Source: Gordonia asplenii (GTDB lineage Bacteria; Actinomycetota; Actinomycetes; Mycobacteriales; Mycobacteriaceae). Taken from it: 64,000 nt of DNA. Below the pieces are notes generated by a model. That model was not told the DNA's origin. It saw only the letters and a program-made list of their open reading frames with translations, and searched no databases. Shown here one piece after another: positions 54,447 to 63,149 of this stretch (its first letter is position 1; each line of letters begins with the position of its first letter). The stretch is from NCBI RefSeq assembly GCF_012933505.1, contig NZ_JABBNB010000003.1, forward strand, positions 186,001 to 250,000, given 5' to 3'. The translations under genes and the position numbers were made by a program.

Positions 54447-54590
54447 GGTTTCGACACGGGCGCGTCTCGCTGCGCTCGTCGGGCCCGGCTCGACCATCGG
54501 GGAGGTGTGTCTCGCTGCGCTTGTCGGGCCCGGTTCAACCAGCGGGGGAGGTGCGTCTCGCTGCGCTCGTCGGGCCCGGCTCAACCAGCG
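54447..54590. repeat. inverted-orientation repeat array (45-46 bp period)
   Basis: After a 62-bp gap the same family appears in opposite orientation. It begins GGTTTCGACAC and continues with three units that share TCTCGCTGCGCT (54465, 54510, 54556) and end in GGCTC(A/G)ACCA. With the array at 54061-54384 it makes an inverted structure whose inner arms are GTGTCGAAACC and GGTTTCGACAC. No gene fits here. Confidence 0.75.
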
Positions 54591-54666
54591 AACGGCGGTC
54601 GCCGGCGGCATCGATCAGCATGGGTCCTGATGAGTGGGGTGCGCGGTCCCGAATAGACTGATCGCC

Positions 54667-55368
54667 ATGTCTGTCGCTCCCATGATCGCGCCGTCCATCC
54701 TGTCCGCCGACTTCGCGAATCTCGCGGCCGAGTCCGCGGCGGTGGGGCCGGGGCGCACGGCAGGCGATCCGGGCGCCGACTGGCTGCACGTCGACGTGAT
54801 GGACGCGCATTTCGTGCCGAACCTGACGCTCGGTCTGCCCGTCGTCGAATCGTTGCTCAAGGCCACCGACATTCCGCTCGACTGCCACCTGATGATCGAG
54901 GATCCGGGTATCTGGGCGCCGCCATACGCCGAGGCCGGCGCCTATAACGTCACCTTCCACGCCGAGGCCACCGACGATCCGACGGCCGTCGCCCGCGACA
55001 TTCGTGCGGCGGGTGCCAAAGCCGGGTTGAGCATCAAGCCGAATACGCCGCTCGAGCCCTACCTGGAGATTCTGCGCGACTTCGACACGCTGCTCGTGAT
55101 GAGCGTCGAGCCTGGGTTCGGCGGTCAATCGTTCATCGCCGAGGTACTGGAGAAGGTGCGCACGATCCGCAAGGTCGTCGATTCCGGTGCACTCAACCTG
55201 ATCGTCGAGATCGACGGCGGAATCAACGCCGACACCATCGAGCAGGCGGCCGAAGCGGGTGTCGACTGCTTCGTCGCCGGTTCGGCGGTCTACGGCGCGA
55301 CCGATCCGGGCAAAGCGGTCGCCGGTCTGCGCGCCCAAGCGGCCGCGGCGCGCGCGCATGTCCACTGA
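54667..55368 (+). CDS. rpe: ribulose-phosphate 3-epimerase
   Basis: A 233-residue epimerase of the pentose phosphate pathway. [41 protein letters not shown] and [13 protein letters not shown] are the family motifs. There is a short insertion ([10 protein letters not shown]) between the first helix and strand 2, and VMDGHF has become VMDAHF. TAGACT (54654-54659) lies 7 bp before the ATG, so the transcript is probably leaderless. Its end overlaps the start of ribD by 11 bp; ribulose 5-phosphate is also a riboflavin precursor. Confidence 0.95.
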   Translation: MSVAPMIAPSILSADFANLAAESAAVGPGRTAGDPGADWLHVDVMDAHFVPNLTLGLPVVESLLKATDIPLDCHLMIEDPGIWAPPYAEAGAYNVTFHAEATDDPTAVARDIRAAGAKAGLSIKPNTPLEPYLEILRDFDTLLVMSVEPGFGGQSFIAEVLEKVRTIRKVVDSGALNLIVEIDGGINADTIEQAAEAGVDCFVAGSAVYGATDPGKAVAGLRAQAAAARAHVH

Positions 55369-56392
55369 GCTCTCCCCGCAACGACTCCGCGCGACGCTCA
55401 CCGCGGCCGTCGACGCCTCCCTCGAAGCGCAGGGACTGAGCTCACCGAATCCGCCGGTCGGCGCGGTGATCCTCGACGCCGACGGAACCGTGGCGGGTGT
55501 GGGACACACCCAGCCGGTCGGCGGTCCGCACGCCGAAGTGATGGCGCTGCGCGTCGCGGGTGAGCGGGCACGCGGTGGTACCGCCGTCGTCACCCTCGAG
55601 CCGTGTAACCACACCGGCCGCACCGGGCCGTGCAGTCAGGCGTTGCTCGACGCCGGGATCGGGCGCGTGTACTACGGCGTCGCCGACCCCAATCCACAAG
55701 CCGCGGGCGGTGCCTCGACGCTCGTCGCAGCCGGCGTTTCGGTACACGGGGGAGCCGACCTAGATCCCACCCTGACCGACATCGTCGAATCCGGTCCGCT
55801 GCGCACCTGGCTGCATCGCCAACGCACCGGCCGCCCACTCGTGACGGTCAAGATGGCCGCTACCGTCGACGGCCGCATCGCCGCACCCGACGGAACCAGC
55901 CGATGGATCACCGGCCCGCGGGCCCGTGCCCACGCGCATGAGCAGCGCGGCCGGATCGACGCGATCATCGTCGGGACCGGAACCGTCGTCGCCGACGATC
56001 CCGCGCTCACCGCACGCACCCCCGACGGTGACCTGCGTCCGCACCAGCCCACCCGCGTCATTCTGGGGACACGTGAAATCGGTTCCGGCGCAAAGATCTT
56101 CGACGACGCCGCACCCACGATCCAAGTTCGCAGCCACGATCCGCGGGCCGTTCTCGACGCGCTCGACGACGCTTTGTGGGTCCTCGTCGAAGGTGGACCG
56201 TCGATCATCGGTGCCTTCTTCGACACCGACCTGGTCGACGAGGTCGACCTCTATCTGGCGCCGGCGGTCCTGGGCGCCGGGCCGGCCGCGGTCGACATGG
56301 CCTCGACGTCGACCATCGCCGACCTCAGACGCTTCGTATTCGGCGAACCGCAACGGCTCGGCGACGATCTGCTGATCACTCTGCGTCGCTGA
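55358..56392 (+). CDS. ribD: bifunctional riboflavin deaminase/reductase RibD
   Basis: A 344-residue enzyme for two early steps of riboflavin synthesis. The N-terminal deaminase has the zinc motif [10 protein letters not shown] and [11 protein letters not shown]. The C-terminal NADPH reductase starts near residue 165 ([20 protein letters not shown]) and includes [12 protein letters not shown]. The ATG at 55358 overlaps rpe. The 3' end overlaps the convergent HxlR gene by 17 bp. The other riboflavin genes are 6 kb downstream behind an FMN riboswitch, whereas none is visible here. Confidence 0.93.
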   Translation: MSTELSPQRLRATLTAAVDASLEAQGLSSPNPPVGAVILDADGTVAGVGHTQPVGGPHAEVMALRVAGERARGGTAVVTLEPCNHTGRTGPCSQALLDAGIGRVYYGVADPNPQAAGGASTLVAAGVSVHGGADLDPTLTDIVESGPLRTWLHRQRTGRPLVTVKMAATVDGRIAAPDGTSRWITGPRARAHAHEQRGRIDAIIVGTGTVVADDPALTARTPDGDLRPHQPTRVILGTREIGSGAKIFDDAAPTIQVRSHDPRAVLDALDDALWVLVEGGPSIIGAFFDTDLVDEVDLYLAPAVLGAGPAAVDMASTSTIADLRRFVFGEPQRLGDDLLITLRR

Positions 56393-56819
56393 TCCTCAGC
56401 GCGTCTCCGCGCAGCGGCGCGCGGCATGCCGCACAACACAATTCGCCGGTGAACCGTTCGCCGCAGGTATGCATGAACGGCACGGGGTCGGCGCCGTCGT
56501 CGAGGTAGCGACTGCCCCACTGCTTGAGCGTGAGCAGCACCGGCGACAGCGCGCGCCCCGATGCGGTCAGACCGTATTCGTACCGCGGCGGCCGCTGCGA
56601 GTACTGCGTGCGGCTGATCACGCCGTGCTCTTCGAGTTTGCGCAGTCGGGTCGCGAGGATGTCGCGCGGTGCCCCGGTGTTGCGTGCGATCTCGGTGAAT
56701 CGCCGCTGGCCGTAGAACAGTTCGCGCACGACCAGCAGGCTCCATCGATCGCCGACCACCTCCAGGGCGTCGGCGATGGTGCAGGGACGGGGGGTTTCGA
56801 CGGGTGGGACCGATATCAC
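56376..56819 (-). CDS. HxlR family regulator with cysteine-rich tail
   Basis: A 147-residue winged-helix regulator. TIADALEVVGDRWSLLVVRE and RRFTEIARNTGAPRDILATR with LRKLEEHGVI are the HxlR signature. The last 35 residues contain HTCGERFTGELCCAACRAPL, a possible zinc or redox site not needed for the basic fold. It starts with GTG at 56819 and is divergent from the thiolase gene at 56930. Two matching dyads lie between them, which suggests it controls the thiolase and itself. Confidence 0.85.
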   Translation of the reverse strand: MISVPPVETPRPCTIADALEVVGDRWSLLVVRELFYGQRRFTEIARNTGAPRDILATRLRKLEEHGVISRTQYSQRPPRYEYGLTASGRALSPVLLTLKQWGSRYLDDGADPVPFMHTCGERFTGELCCAACRAPLRGDALRISDAE

Positions 56820-56840
56820 AATTCCAGTATGCCGAAGTCT

Positions 56841-56894
56841 GTTGGCAAATCAAACTGACTGGGCCTATCGTCGGGTTAGTTGGTAAATCCAACT
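56841..56894. promoter_or_regulatory. twin operator sites between hxlR and the thiolase gene
   Basis: AGTTGG-TAAAT-CCAACT (56878-56894) is a perfect dyad. GTTGGCAAATCAAAC (56841-56855) is a second, less perfect copy 37 bp away, measured start to start. Both are AT-rich for this genome and lie between divergent genes. Two dyads on roughly the same helical face suit an HxlR dimer pair. Confidence 0.6.
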
Positions 56895-56929
56895 CACTGT
56901 TCAGCCTCGCTGTCTCAAAGGAGAGAACC

Positions 56930-58099
56930 ATGAGGGACGCAGTAATCGTCGACGCCGTACGCACCCCGGTGGGCAAGGGCAAGCCGGGCGGCGGACTCGC
57001 CGGAATTCACCCCGTCGACCTGCACGCACACGCGATCCGGGAGCTGGTGACCCGCACCGGAATCGACCCTGTGCTCATCGACGACGTCATCGGCGGAGCG
57101 GTCGGGCAGATCGGCGAACAGAGCGCCGACACCACGCGTTGGGCCGCACTGGCCGCCGGCCTGCCGGAATCGGTGCCCGCGGTGACCGTCGACCGGCAGT
57201 GCGGCAGCAGCCAGCAGGCCATCGCCTTCGCCGCCGCCAATGTGATCAGCGGCGTCAACGACGTCGTCATCGCCTCCGGCGTCGAATCGATGAGCACCGT
57301 GCCGATCGGCAGTCAGACCGCCGGACGAGATCCGTTCGGTCTCGGCGTCGCGCAGCGTTACCCGGAAGGCCTGGTGCCGCAGGGAATCAGCGCCGAGCTG
57401 ATCGCCGCGAAATGGGGACTCTCGCGCGAGCAGCTCGACGCCTTCGCCGCGGAGAGTCACCGGCGGGCCGCGCAGGCATGGGCCGACGGCAAGTTCGATG
57501 CCGAGGTGGCGCCGCTCGCCGGACTTCGAACCGACGAGACGATCCGGCCGGGAACGACCGTCGACGTCCTCGCCGGCTTACGTCCCGCGTTCCGTGCTCC
57601 GCAGTGGGAGCGTCGCTTCCCCGACCTCGGCTGGCACGTGACCGCGGGCAACTCCTCACCGATCAACGACGGCGCGGCGGCCACGTTGGTGACGTCGTCG
57701 GAGATCGCCGCCAAGCTCGGGCTGCGCCCACGAGCGCGTATTCATTCGCTCGCCGTCGCGGGCGACGACCCGATCTTCATGCTGACCGGGGTCATCCCCG
57801 CGACCGAGAAGGTGCTGGCCCGCGCCGGACTGACGATCGCCGACATCGACGTCTTCGAAGTCAACGAAGCGTTCTCCAGCGTCGTGTTGGCCTGGCTCGC
57901 CGAGACCGGAGCCGACCCGGCGAAGGTCAACGTCAACGGCGGAGCCATCGCCATCGGCCACCCGCTCGGCGGCAGCGGCGCCCGCATCGCGACGACGATG
58001 CTCTCGGTGCTGGAACAGACGGGCGGACGCTATGGCCTGCAGACGATGTGTGAGGCGGGTGGTCAGGCGAACGCGATGATCATCGAACGGCTCGGCTGA
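56930..58099 (+). CDS. acetyl-CoA acetyltransferase (thiolase) under HxlR control
   Basis: A 389-residue thiolase. The cysteine nucleophile is in VDRQCGSSQQAIAF, the histidine in GGAIAIGHPLGGSG and the second cysteine in LQTMCEAGGQANA. AAAGGAGAG before the ATG at 56930 sets the start. It is paralogous to the thiolase at 30350-31543 but stands alone, divergent from hxlR, with the operator dyads in its promoter region. It may serve a different acyl-CoA pathway that responds to the HxlR signal. Confidence 0.93.
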   Translation: MRDAVIVDAVRTPVGKGKPGGGLAGIHPVDLHAHAIRELVTRTGIDPVLIDDVIGGAVGQIGEQSADTTRWAALAAGLPESVPAVTVDRQCGSSQQAIAFAAANVISGVNDVVIASGVESMSTVPIGSQTAGRDPFGLGVAQRYPEGLVPQGISAELIAAKWGLSREQLDAFAAESHRRAAQAWADGKFDAEVAPLAGLRTDETIRPGTTVDVLAGLRPAFRAPQWERRFPDLGWHVTAGNSSPINDGAAATLVTSSEIAAKLGLRPRARIHSLAVAGDDPIFMLTGVIPATEKVLARAGLTIADIDVFEVNEAFSSVVLAWLAETGADPAKVNVNGGAIAIGHPLGGSGARIATTMLSVLEQTGGRYGLQTMCEAGGQANAMIIERLG

Positions 58100-58404
58100 C
58101 CATTCTTCCGCCGGCCGGGCATCTCGCGGCCCCGTGGTGCGTGTCGGAGGGCATATTTCCCTTCGACGCCGATGAGGGGGACGCGAGATGCACACGGCCG
58201 CATCCGGTTTCGAGTGTCGTGCGGCTGACTTCGAGAATTAGAGTCTGGTGCCCGGATCGGGCGACCACATCGCAGCTTGGTGTGTCGCGGCTATTGGTAT
58301 TGATATCTTGTGCGCACCCTGCTTCGCCGCGTCCTGCTGGTTGAGCGAGGCGAAGCCGAGTCGAAGCCACTGTGCCGCTGTGGGTTTCGTCTGAATCGAC
58401 TGGG
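58100..58404. other. intergenic region with one GGTTGAGC-type half repeat
   Basis: 305 bases between the convergent thiolase and cysteine desulfurase genes. GCTGGTTGAGCGAGGCGAAG at 58336-58355, followed by CCGAGTCGAAGCC, is a single half element of the repeat family seen at 18.8 and 54 kb. Its partner arm is missing. No gene or strong terminator was identified. Confidence 0.5.
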
Positions 58405-60048
58405 CTAACTCGCCGACCCCCGCGCGATCTCCCATACCGCCTCGATGAACGTGTCGATCTCTTCGGTCGTGTTGTAGAACGCGAAGGACGGCCGGACCGT
58501 CTGCTCCAGCCCCAGCCTGCGCAGGATGGGCTGTGCACAGTGATGGCCCGCGCGTACCGCGATCCCCTTGGTGTTCAACGCCTTTCCCACTTCGAGCGGC
58601 TCGTGGCCGGCGAGTACGAAGCTCAGCACGCTGGCTTTGTGCTCGGCGGTCCCGACGATGCGCACCCCCGGGATCTCTGCCAGCCGCGGCGTCGCGTAGC
58701 TGAGCAGGTGGTGCTCGTACTCCGCGATCCGCTCGATACCGAGATCGCTCACGTAACGCAGCGCCGCACCCAGTCCCACGGCGTCGGCGATATTGCCGGT
58801 GCCCGCCTCGAACTTGTTCGGCGGACCCTGGTAGATCGCCCGTTCGAGGGTGACGTCGGCGATCATGTTTCCGCCGCCCTGCCAGGGCGGGGTCTCGGCA
58901 AGCGCCTCCGACGTCCCGTAGAGCACGCCGATGCCGGTGGGGCCGAAGATCTTGTGGCCGGAGAACACGAAGAAGTCGGCGCCGAGTTCCTGCACGTCGA
59001 TGCCGATGTGCGGGATCGACTGCGCGCCGTCGATCAACACCCGGGCACCGTACCGGTGGCCGATCTCGACGATCTGTTTGACCGGGGTGACCGTGCCCAG
59101 TGCGTTGGACACATGCGTCGCCGACACCAGCTTGGTGCGCGGGCCGATGAGGCGTTCGAGCTCCGCGATGAGCACATTGCCGTGGTCGTCGACCGGTGCC
59201 ACCTTGATGACCGCACCCGTCTGCTGGCTGATGAGCTGCCAGGGAACGATGTTCGCGTGATGTTCGAGGTGGGTGATGACGATCTCGTCGCCTTCGCGCA
59301 GGTGCTTGCGTCCCCATGACTGAGCCACCAGGTTGATCGCCTCGGTGGTGCCGCGGACGAAGATGATCTCGTCGGACGACGCGGCGTTGATGAACTTCGC
59401 GGTGACGTCGCGCGCGTCCTCGTAGGCGTCGGTGGCGTGGGCGGCCAGTTCGTGCGCTGCCCGGTGAATGTTCGAGTTCTCGTGTTCGTAGAAGTAGGTG
59501 AGCCGGTCGATGACCCGCTGCGGCTTCTGCGTCGTGGCGGCGTTGTCGAACCAGATCAGCGGGCGGCCGTTGACTGTCTCGGACAGGATCGGAAAGTCGG
59601 CGCGCGCCGCGGCCACGTCGAACGGCTTCGACGAATCCGGTTGCGCGACATGCAGACTCGCCGGAACCGTGTGCGTGGTCGCGGCGCGCTCGGGTTCGCT
59701 TCGCCCGAGGCCGGCGCCGTCGAGGAAGTAGAACTCGGGCTCGGCGGGAATGTCGAACGGCAGCGCCGGGGGGACCGTCGACGCCGGACTCGGCGGCGTC
59801 ACCCGGCCCGCCGCCGGACTCGGAGCAGCCGGACTCGCCGGCGCGGCCGGGCTCGCCGACACGGGCGCGGTGGGGATCTGCGGTGCCCGCGGGTACGACG
59901 GTGCTCCCGATCGCGCCGTCGCAGCGGCGTAGAGCTGACCGGCCAGCGCCGCCAGTTCGGCGGTGCTCACCGGCAGCTCGCCGTCGGCGCCGGCCGATCG
60001 CAACTCGTGCGTCCCGGCAGGCACCGCTGGGGGCTCAGGAATAGTCAT
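58405..60048 (-). CDS. family 2A encapsulin cargo: SufS-type cysteine desulfurase
   Basis: A 547-residue PLP enzyme. Residues from about 140 form a SufS/group II desulfurase: PLIWFDNAATTQKPQRVIDR, the PLP lysine K366 in VFSGHKIFGP and the persulfide cysteine C504 in RAGHHCAQPI. The first 140 residues are an extension rich in Pro, Ala and Ser, absent from SufS. It contains two short ordered-looking segments (ELAALAGQLYAA and LPFDIPAEPEFYFLDGAG). Extensions of this kind load the enzyme into family 2A encapsulin shells. The gene overlaps the shell gene by 14 bp. No sufBCD genes are nearby, which fits a compartment role rather than the Suf pathway. Confidence 0.92.
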   Translation of the reverse strand: MTIPEPPAVPAGTHELRSAGADGELPVSTAELAALAGQLYAAATARSGAPSYPRAPQIPTAPVSASPAAPASPAAPSPAAGRVTPPSPASTVPPALPFDIPAEPEFYFLDGAGLGRSEPERAATTHTVPASLHVAQPDSSKPFDVAAARADFPILSETVNGRPLIWFDNAATTQKPQRVIDRLTYFYEHENSNIHRAAHELAAHATDAYEDARDVTAKFINAASSDEIIFVRGTTEAINLVAQSWGRKHLREGDEIVITHLEHHANIVPWQLISQQTGAVIKVAPVDDHGNVLIAELERLIGPRTKLVSATHVSNALGTVTPVKQIVEIGHRYGARVLIDGAQSIPHIGIDVQELGADFFVFSGHKIFGPTGIGVLYGTSEALAETPPWQGGGNMIADVTLERAIYQGPPNKFEAGTGNIADAVGLGAALRYVSDLGIERIAEYEHHLLSYATPRLAEIPGVRIVGTAEHKASVLSFVLAGHEPLEVGKALNTKGIAVRAGHHCAQPILRRLGLEQTVRPSFAFYNTTEEIDTFIEAVWEIARGSAS

Positions 60049-60964
60049 GGAAGTTGTCCACCGCGACGTCGTCGAGGACGGCGAGCGAGTCGTCGGTCAG
60101 CGCGGCGAGCGAGGTGTAGAGCGTAACCAGATATGATGCCACGCCCGCCCGATCGATTCCGGAGAAGCGCACCGACAGACCGGGCGTCTGCCCCTCACCC
60201 TCGAGCCCGGGCTGAAACAGCCCGACGACGCCCTGCCGCTCGACGCCGGTTCGGATGAGGATGAACTTGGTCGTCGCGTCGGTCACCTGAACCTTGTCGG
60301 ACGGGATGATCGGAATGCCCCGCCAGGTCAGGAACTGTGAACCGAACAGGCTCACGGTGGCCGGTGGTACACCGCGGCGGGTGGCTTCGCGTCCGAAGGC
60401 GGCCACGCCCAGCGGGTGGGTGAGGAAGAAGCCGGGGGACTTCCACACCTTGGTGATCAGGCCGTCGAGATCGTCGGGTGTGGGCGGGCCGGTGAGCGTG
60501 GACACTCGCTGTTCGGGAACCGCCTGGGCGAGCAACCCGTACTCCGGATTGTTGATCAGCGCCGACTCCTGATGCTCCTTGATCGTCTCGATGGTGAGCC
60601 GTAGCTGCTCGGCGACCTGGTTGTGCGGACTCGAATACAGATCGGCCACTCGGGTACGGACATCGAGAATGGTGGAGATCGGCCGAAGGGTGAACTCGCG
60701 GGGACTGGTCTCGTAGTCGACGAAGGTCTGCGGCAGATCGTCGTCGAGGCCGGCCTCGCCCTCGGCGACATGAATAGACACCTGGTCGGGGTTGACCACC
60801 CGGTTGACGCGGTAGATGCCGGCTTCCACCGGGACCCACTGCAGCAGGTCGAGCAGCCAGCGCGGCGTGATGCTCGGCAGCTGCGCGTTGGTCTTGGTGG
60901 CGTTCGCCAGTTGGCGGGCGGCGAGATCGCCGAGCGCCTGGGATTCGTTCAACGGGTCGGTCAT
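60035..60964 (-). CDS. family 2A encapsulin shell protein (SrpI/MMP-I type)
   Basis: A 309-residue HK97-fold shell protein of the family 2A encapsulins, related to SrpI of cyanobacteria and to the major membrane protein I of Mycobacterium leprae. Characteristic segments are LGDLAARQLANATKTNAQLP, ITPRWLLDLLQWVPVEAGIY and SPGFFLTHPLGVAAFGREAT. Shells of this family enclose a cysteine desulfurase and are linked to sulfur storage or metabolism. The next gene downstream is exactly such an enzyme and is translationally coupled. The ATG at 60964 has only a weak ribosome site. No terminase, portal or other phage gene is near, so it is not a prophage capsid. Confidence 0.93.
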   Translation of the reverse strand: MTDPLNESQALGDLAARQLANATKTNAQLPSITPRWLLDLLQWVPVEAGIYRVNRVVNPDQVSIHVAEGEAGLDDDLPQTFVDYETSPREFTLRPISTILDVRTRVADLYSSPHNQVAEQLRLTIETIKEHQESALINNPEYGLLAQAVPEQRVSTLTGPPTPDDLDGLITKVWKSPGFFLTHPLGVAAFGREATRRGVPPATVSLFGSQFLTWRGIPIIPSDKVQVTDATTKFILIRTGVERQGVVGLFQPGLEGEGQTPGLSVRFSGIDRAGVASYLVTLYTSLAALTDDSLAVLDDVAVDNFHDYS

Positions 60965-61137
60965 GTCACTCGCCTTCGGTTCGGGGGCCTGAACTCGCCT
61001 GACGCGCAACAGTAGCCCCGCGCGAACCCCGCGGCAGGGTTTCGCCGCGGCGTGATCGAAACCCCGCGATCGGGCCTTTTGCGCGGCCGTGGGCGCAAGG
61101 GTAGGCACGGGACCACGCGCCCGATAGATTGCCGCCC

Positions 61138-62268
61138 GTGAGGATCGCCAGCACCGCATCGACGCCGACTTCGACCGCTGTCCCGGGCAGCGAGCCCATG
61201 CCGCGGTTGATGCGCTACCGCGGCGGCACCTACTCCTCGACGATCCATCGGATCATCCTCGCCGACGGCGCCGCGGCGCGTACCGATCTGGTCCGACTCA
61301 ACCCGGGTGTGCGGGCCTACTCGCTGGACTTCGACGGCAAGGTCGCGGCGACGCCGGTGACCTACCGGGCCGCCGGCCCGGCGCATCCGCACGTCGCGAG
61401 TCTCGTCGCGGCGTCGTATCCGCGCGTCGACCTTGCGACGCTCACCGCTCGCGTCCGGGCGGCGGGCCACGCGATCGGCGCCGCCAACATCCGCGACGAC
61501 GAAGCGATCGCCGCGACACAGGCGGCGATCTGGCACCTGACCAACGGTCTGCACCTGCATACGACGCCGCGCAACACGCCGGTGTCGGTGCGGGCGCGGG
61601 CGGGCGGCGACGCGGTCGCGGCGTTGCGCAGCTCGCACGGCATCACCCTCGATGCCGGCGTCGTCGAGGGGCGGCCGCTGAACGTCGACGTCGACTTCGC
61701 ACATCGACCGGTCCTGGCATCGGTGTCGCTCGACCTCGACTCGTCGGGGCCGTCCGACGACCTGCGTCTGGAGCTGTTCAAAGCCACCGCGACCGGATGG
61801 GCGCCGGTGCGGGGCGTGCGCTACACGCCGACCGACGGCCCGCAGACGCTGCGTCTCCCGCCGCTGGCGACGGTCAGCGATTCGCGCCACGGGGTGAGTC
61901 AGGGCCATCGCCGTTACCGGGTGGCCGTCTCGTCGGCGAGTTCGGAGCCGCTGGCGGTATCGGTCAGCGGGCTGCGCTTCGGGCTGTCGGGGGAGTCGGC
62001 GTTCCGCAACGCGTCCAACGTCGTGGCGCTCTACGACTACCTGCTGGCCCGAGTCGGGCAGCGGCGCGCGACACCGGCGCACGACGCCGTCGTTCTCGTC
62101 GCCGACGGTGCACCCGGGCTGACCCCGCTGATCGCGGCGATTCCCGCCGCGGCGGGGATCGCCGGGGATTCACTCAGCGTGCGCGCAACCGGGTCGCCGC
62201 GGCGACCGCGCACGTCGCTGGGGACGCGCGCGCCCCGGTCGGGAGACGCGCGTCTGCCGTCGGTGTGA
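61138..62268 (+). CDS. thioester-domain (TQXA) protein lacking the cysteine
   Basis: A 376-residue protein. ASYPRVDLATL and DEAIAATQAAIWHLTNGL (T127, Q128) match the TQXA thioester-domain family of Gram-positive surface proteins. In these the glutamine is bonded to a cysteine in a YCID-like motif upstream. Here the corresponding site reads AYSLDF, with Ser62 instead of cysteine, so no thioester should form. No signal peptide, transmembrane anchor or sortase motif is seen. TAGATT (61125-61130) is 7 bp before GTG 61138, indicating a leaderless transcript from this start. It is divergent from the encapsulin gene. Confidence 0.65.
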   Translation: MRIASTASTPTSTAVPGSEPMPRLMRYRGGTYSSTIHRIILADGAAARTDLVRLNPGVRAYSLDFDGKVAATPVTYRAAGPAHPHVASLVAASYPRVDLATLTARVRAAGHAIGAANIRDDEAIAATQAAIWHLTNGLHLHTTPRNTPVSVRARAGGDAVAALRSSHGITLDAGVVEGRPLNVDVDFAHRPVLASVSLDLDSSGPSDDLRLELFKATATGWAPVRGVRYTPTDGPQTLRLPPLATVSDSRHGVSQGHRRYRVAVSSASSEPLAVSVSGLRFGLSGESAFRNASNVVALYDYLLARVGQRRATPAHDAVVLVADGAPGLTPLIAAIPAAAGIAGDSLSVRATGSPRRPRTSLGTRAPRSGDARLPSV

Positions 62269-62295
62269 CCGATCGTGCTAGCGTCGAATACGTAG

Positions 62296-62447
<152 letters not shown>

Positions 62448-62517
62448 CCGGTAGGCCAGAACTCTGGTTGCCGTTGTCCCTCGGTCCGCCACGGGGCAGG
62501 CAACGAAGGAGTTGAGG

Positions 62518-63144
62518 GTGTTTACCGGGATAGTCGAGGAGCGCGGCACCATCGTGGCGCGCGAAGATCTTGCCGAGGCCGCGCGGTTCACCGTGCGCGG
62601 CCCATTGGTGACCAGTGATGCGAAGTTCGGCGATTCGATCGCTGTGAATGGCGTGTGCCTGACCGTCGTCGAACTCGACGACGGCGCGTTCACCGTCGAC
62701 GTCATGGCCGAGACGCTGCGCCGCAGTTCGCTGTCCGACGCGCAGTCGGGCGCGGCGGTCAACCTCGAGCGCGCCATGCCCGCGGGTGGCCGGTTCGGCG
62801 GGCACATCGTGCAGGGGCACGTCGACGGCGTCGGCACGGTCGTCTCCATCGCACCGTCGGAGAACTGGACCGTCATCCGCATCGCCCTGCCGCAGACGCT
62901 GCGACGCTACGTGGTGGAGAAGGGGTCCATCACCGTCGACGGTGTGTCGCTGACCGTCTCGTCGGTCGGCGTCGACGACGGGCGCGACTGGTTCGAGATC
63001 TCGCTGATCCCGACGACGTTGTCGGAGACCACGCTGGGTAGTCTCAGCGACGGTGACATCGTCAACCTGGAAACCGACGTCATTGCCAAATACGTGGAGC
63101 GCATCGCCGGTCCGCACGCGGCCAACAGCGCAGAAGGTAAGTGA
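62518..63144 (+). CDS. ribE: riboflavin synthase alpha chain
   Basis: A 208-residue enzyme for the last step of riboflavin synthesis. It consists of two similar lumazine-binding halves: [12 protein letters not shown] and [12 protein letters not shown] in the first, [15 protein letters not shown] and [14 protein letters not shown] in the second. GAAGGAG (62504-62510), 7 bp upstream, sets the GTG at 62518 as start. It is the first gene after the FMN riboswitch and is followed by ribBA, with the ends touching. Confidence 0.95.
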   Translation: MFTGIVEERGTIVAREDLAEAARFTVRGPLVTSDAKFGDSIAVNGVCLTVVELDDGAFTVDVMAETLRRSSLSDAQSGAAVNLERAMPAGGRFGGHIVQGHVDGVGTVVSIAPSENWTVIRIALPQTLRRYVVEKGSITVDGVSLTVSSVGVDDGRDWFEISLIPTTLSETTLGSLSDGDIVNLETDVIAKYVERIAGPHAANSAEGK

Positions 63145-63149
63145 ACACG

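Noticed and set aside
60035-60964. HK97-type capsid protein as a sign of a prophage
   Set aside because: It matches the family 2A encapsulin shell and is coupled to its desulfurase cargo; no other phage gene is nearby.
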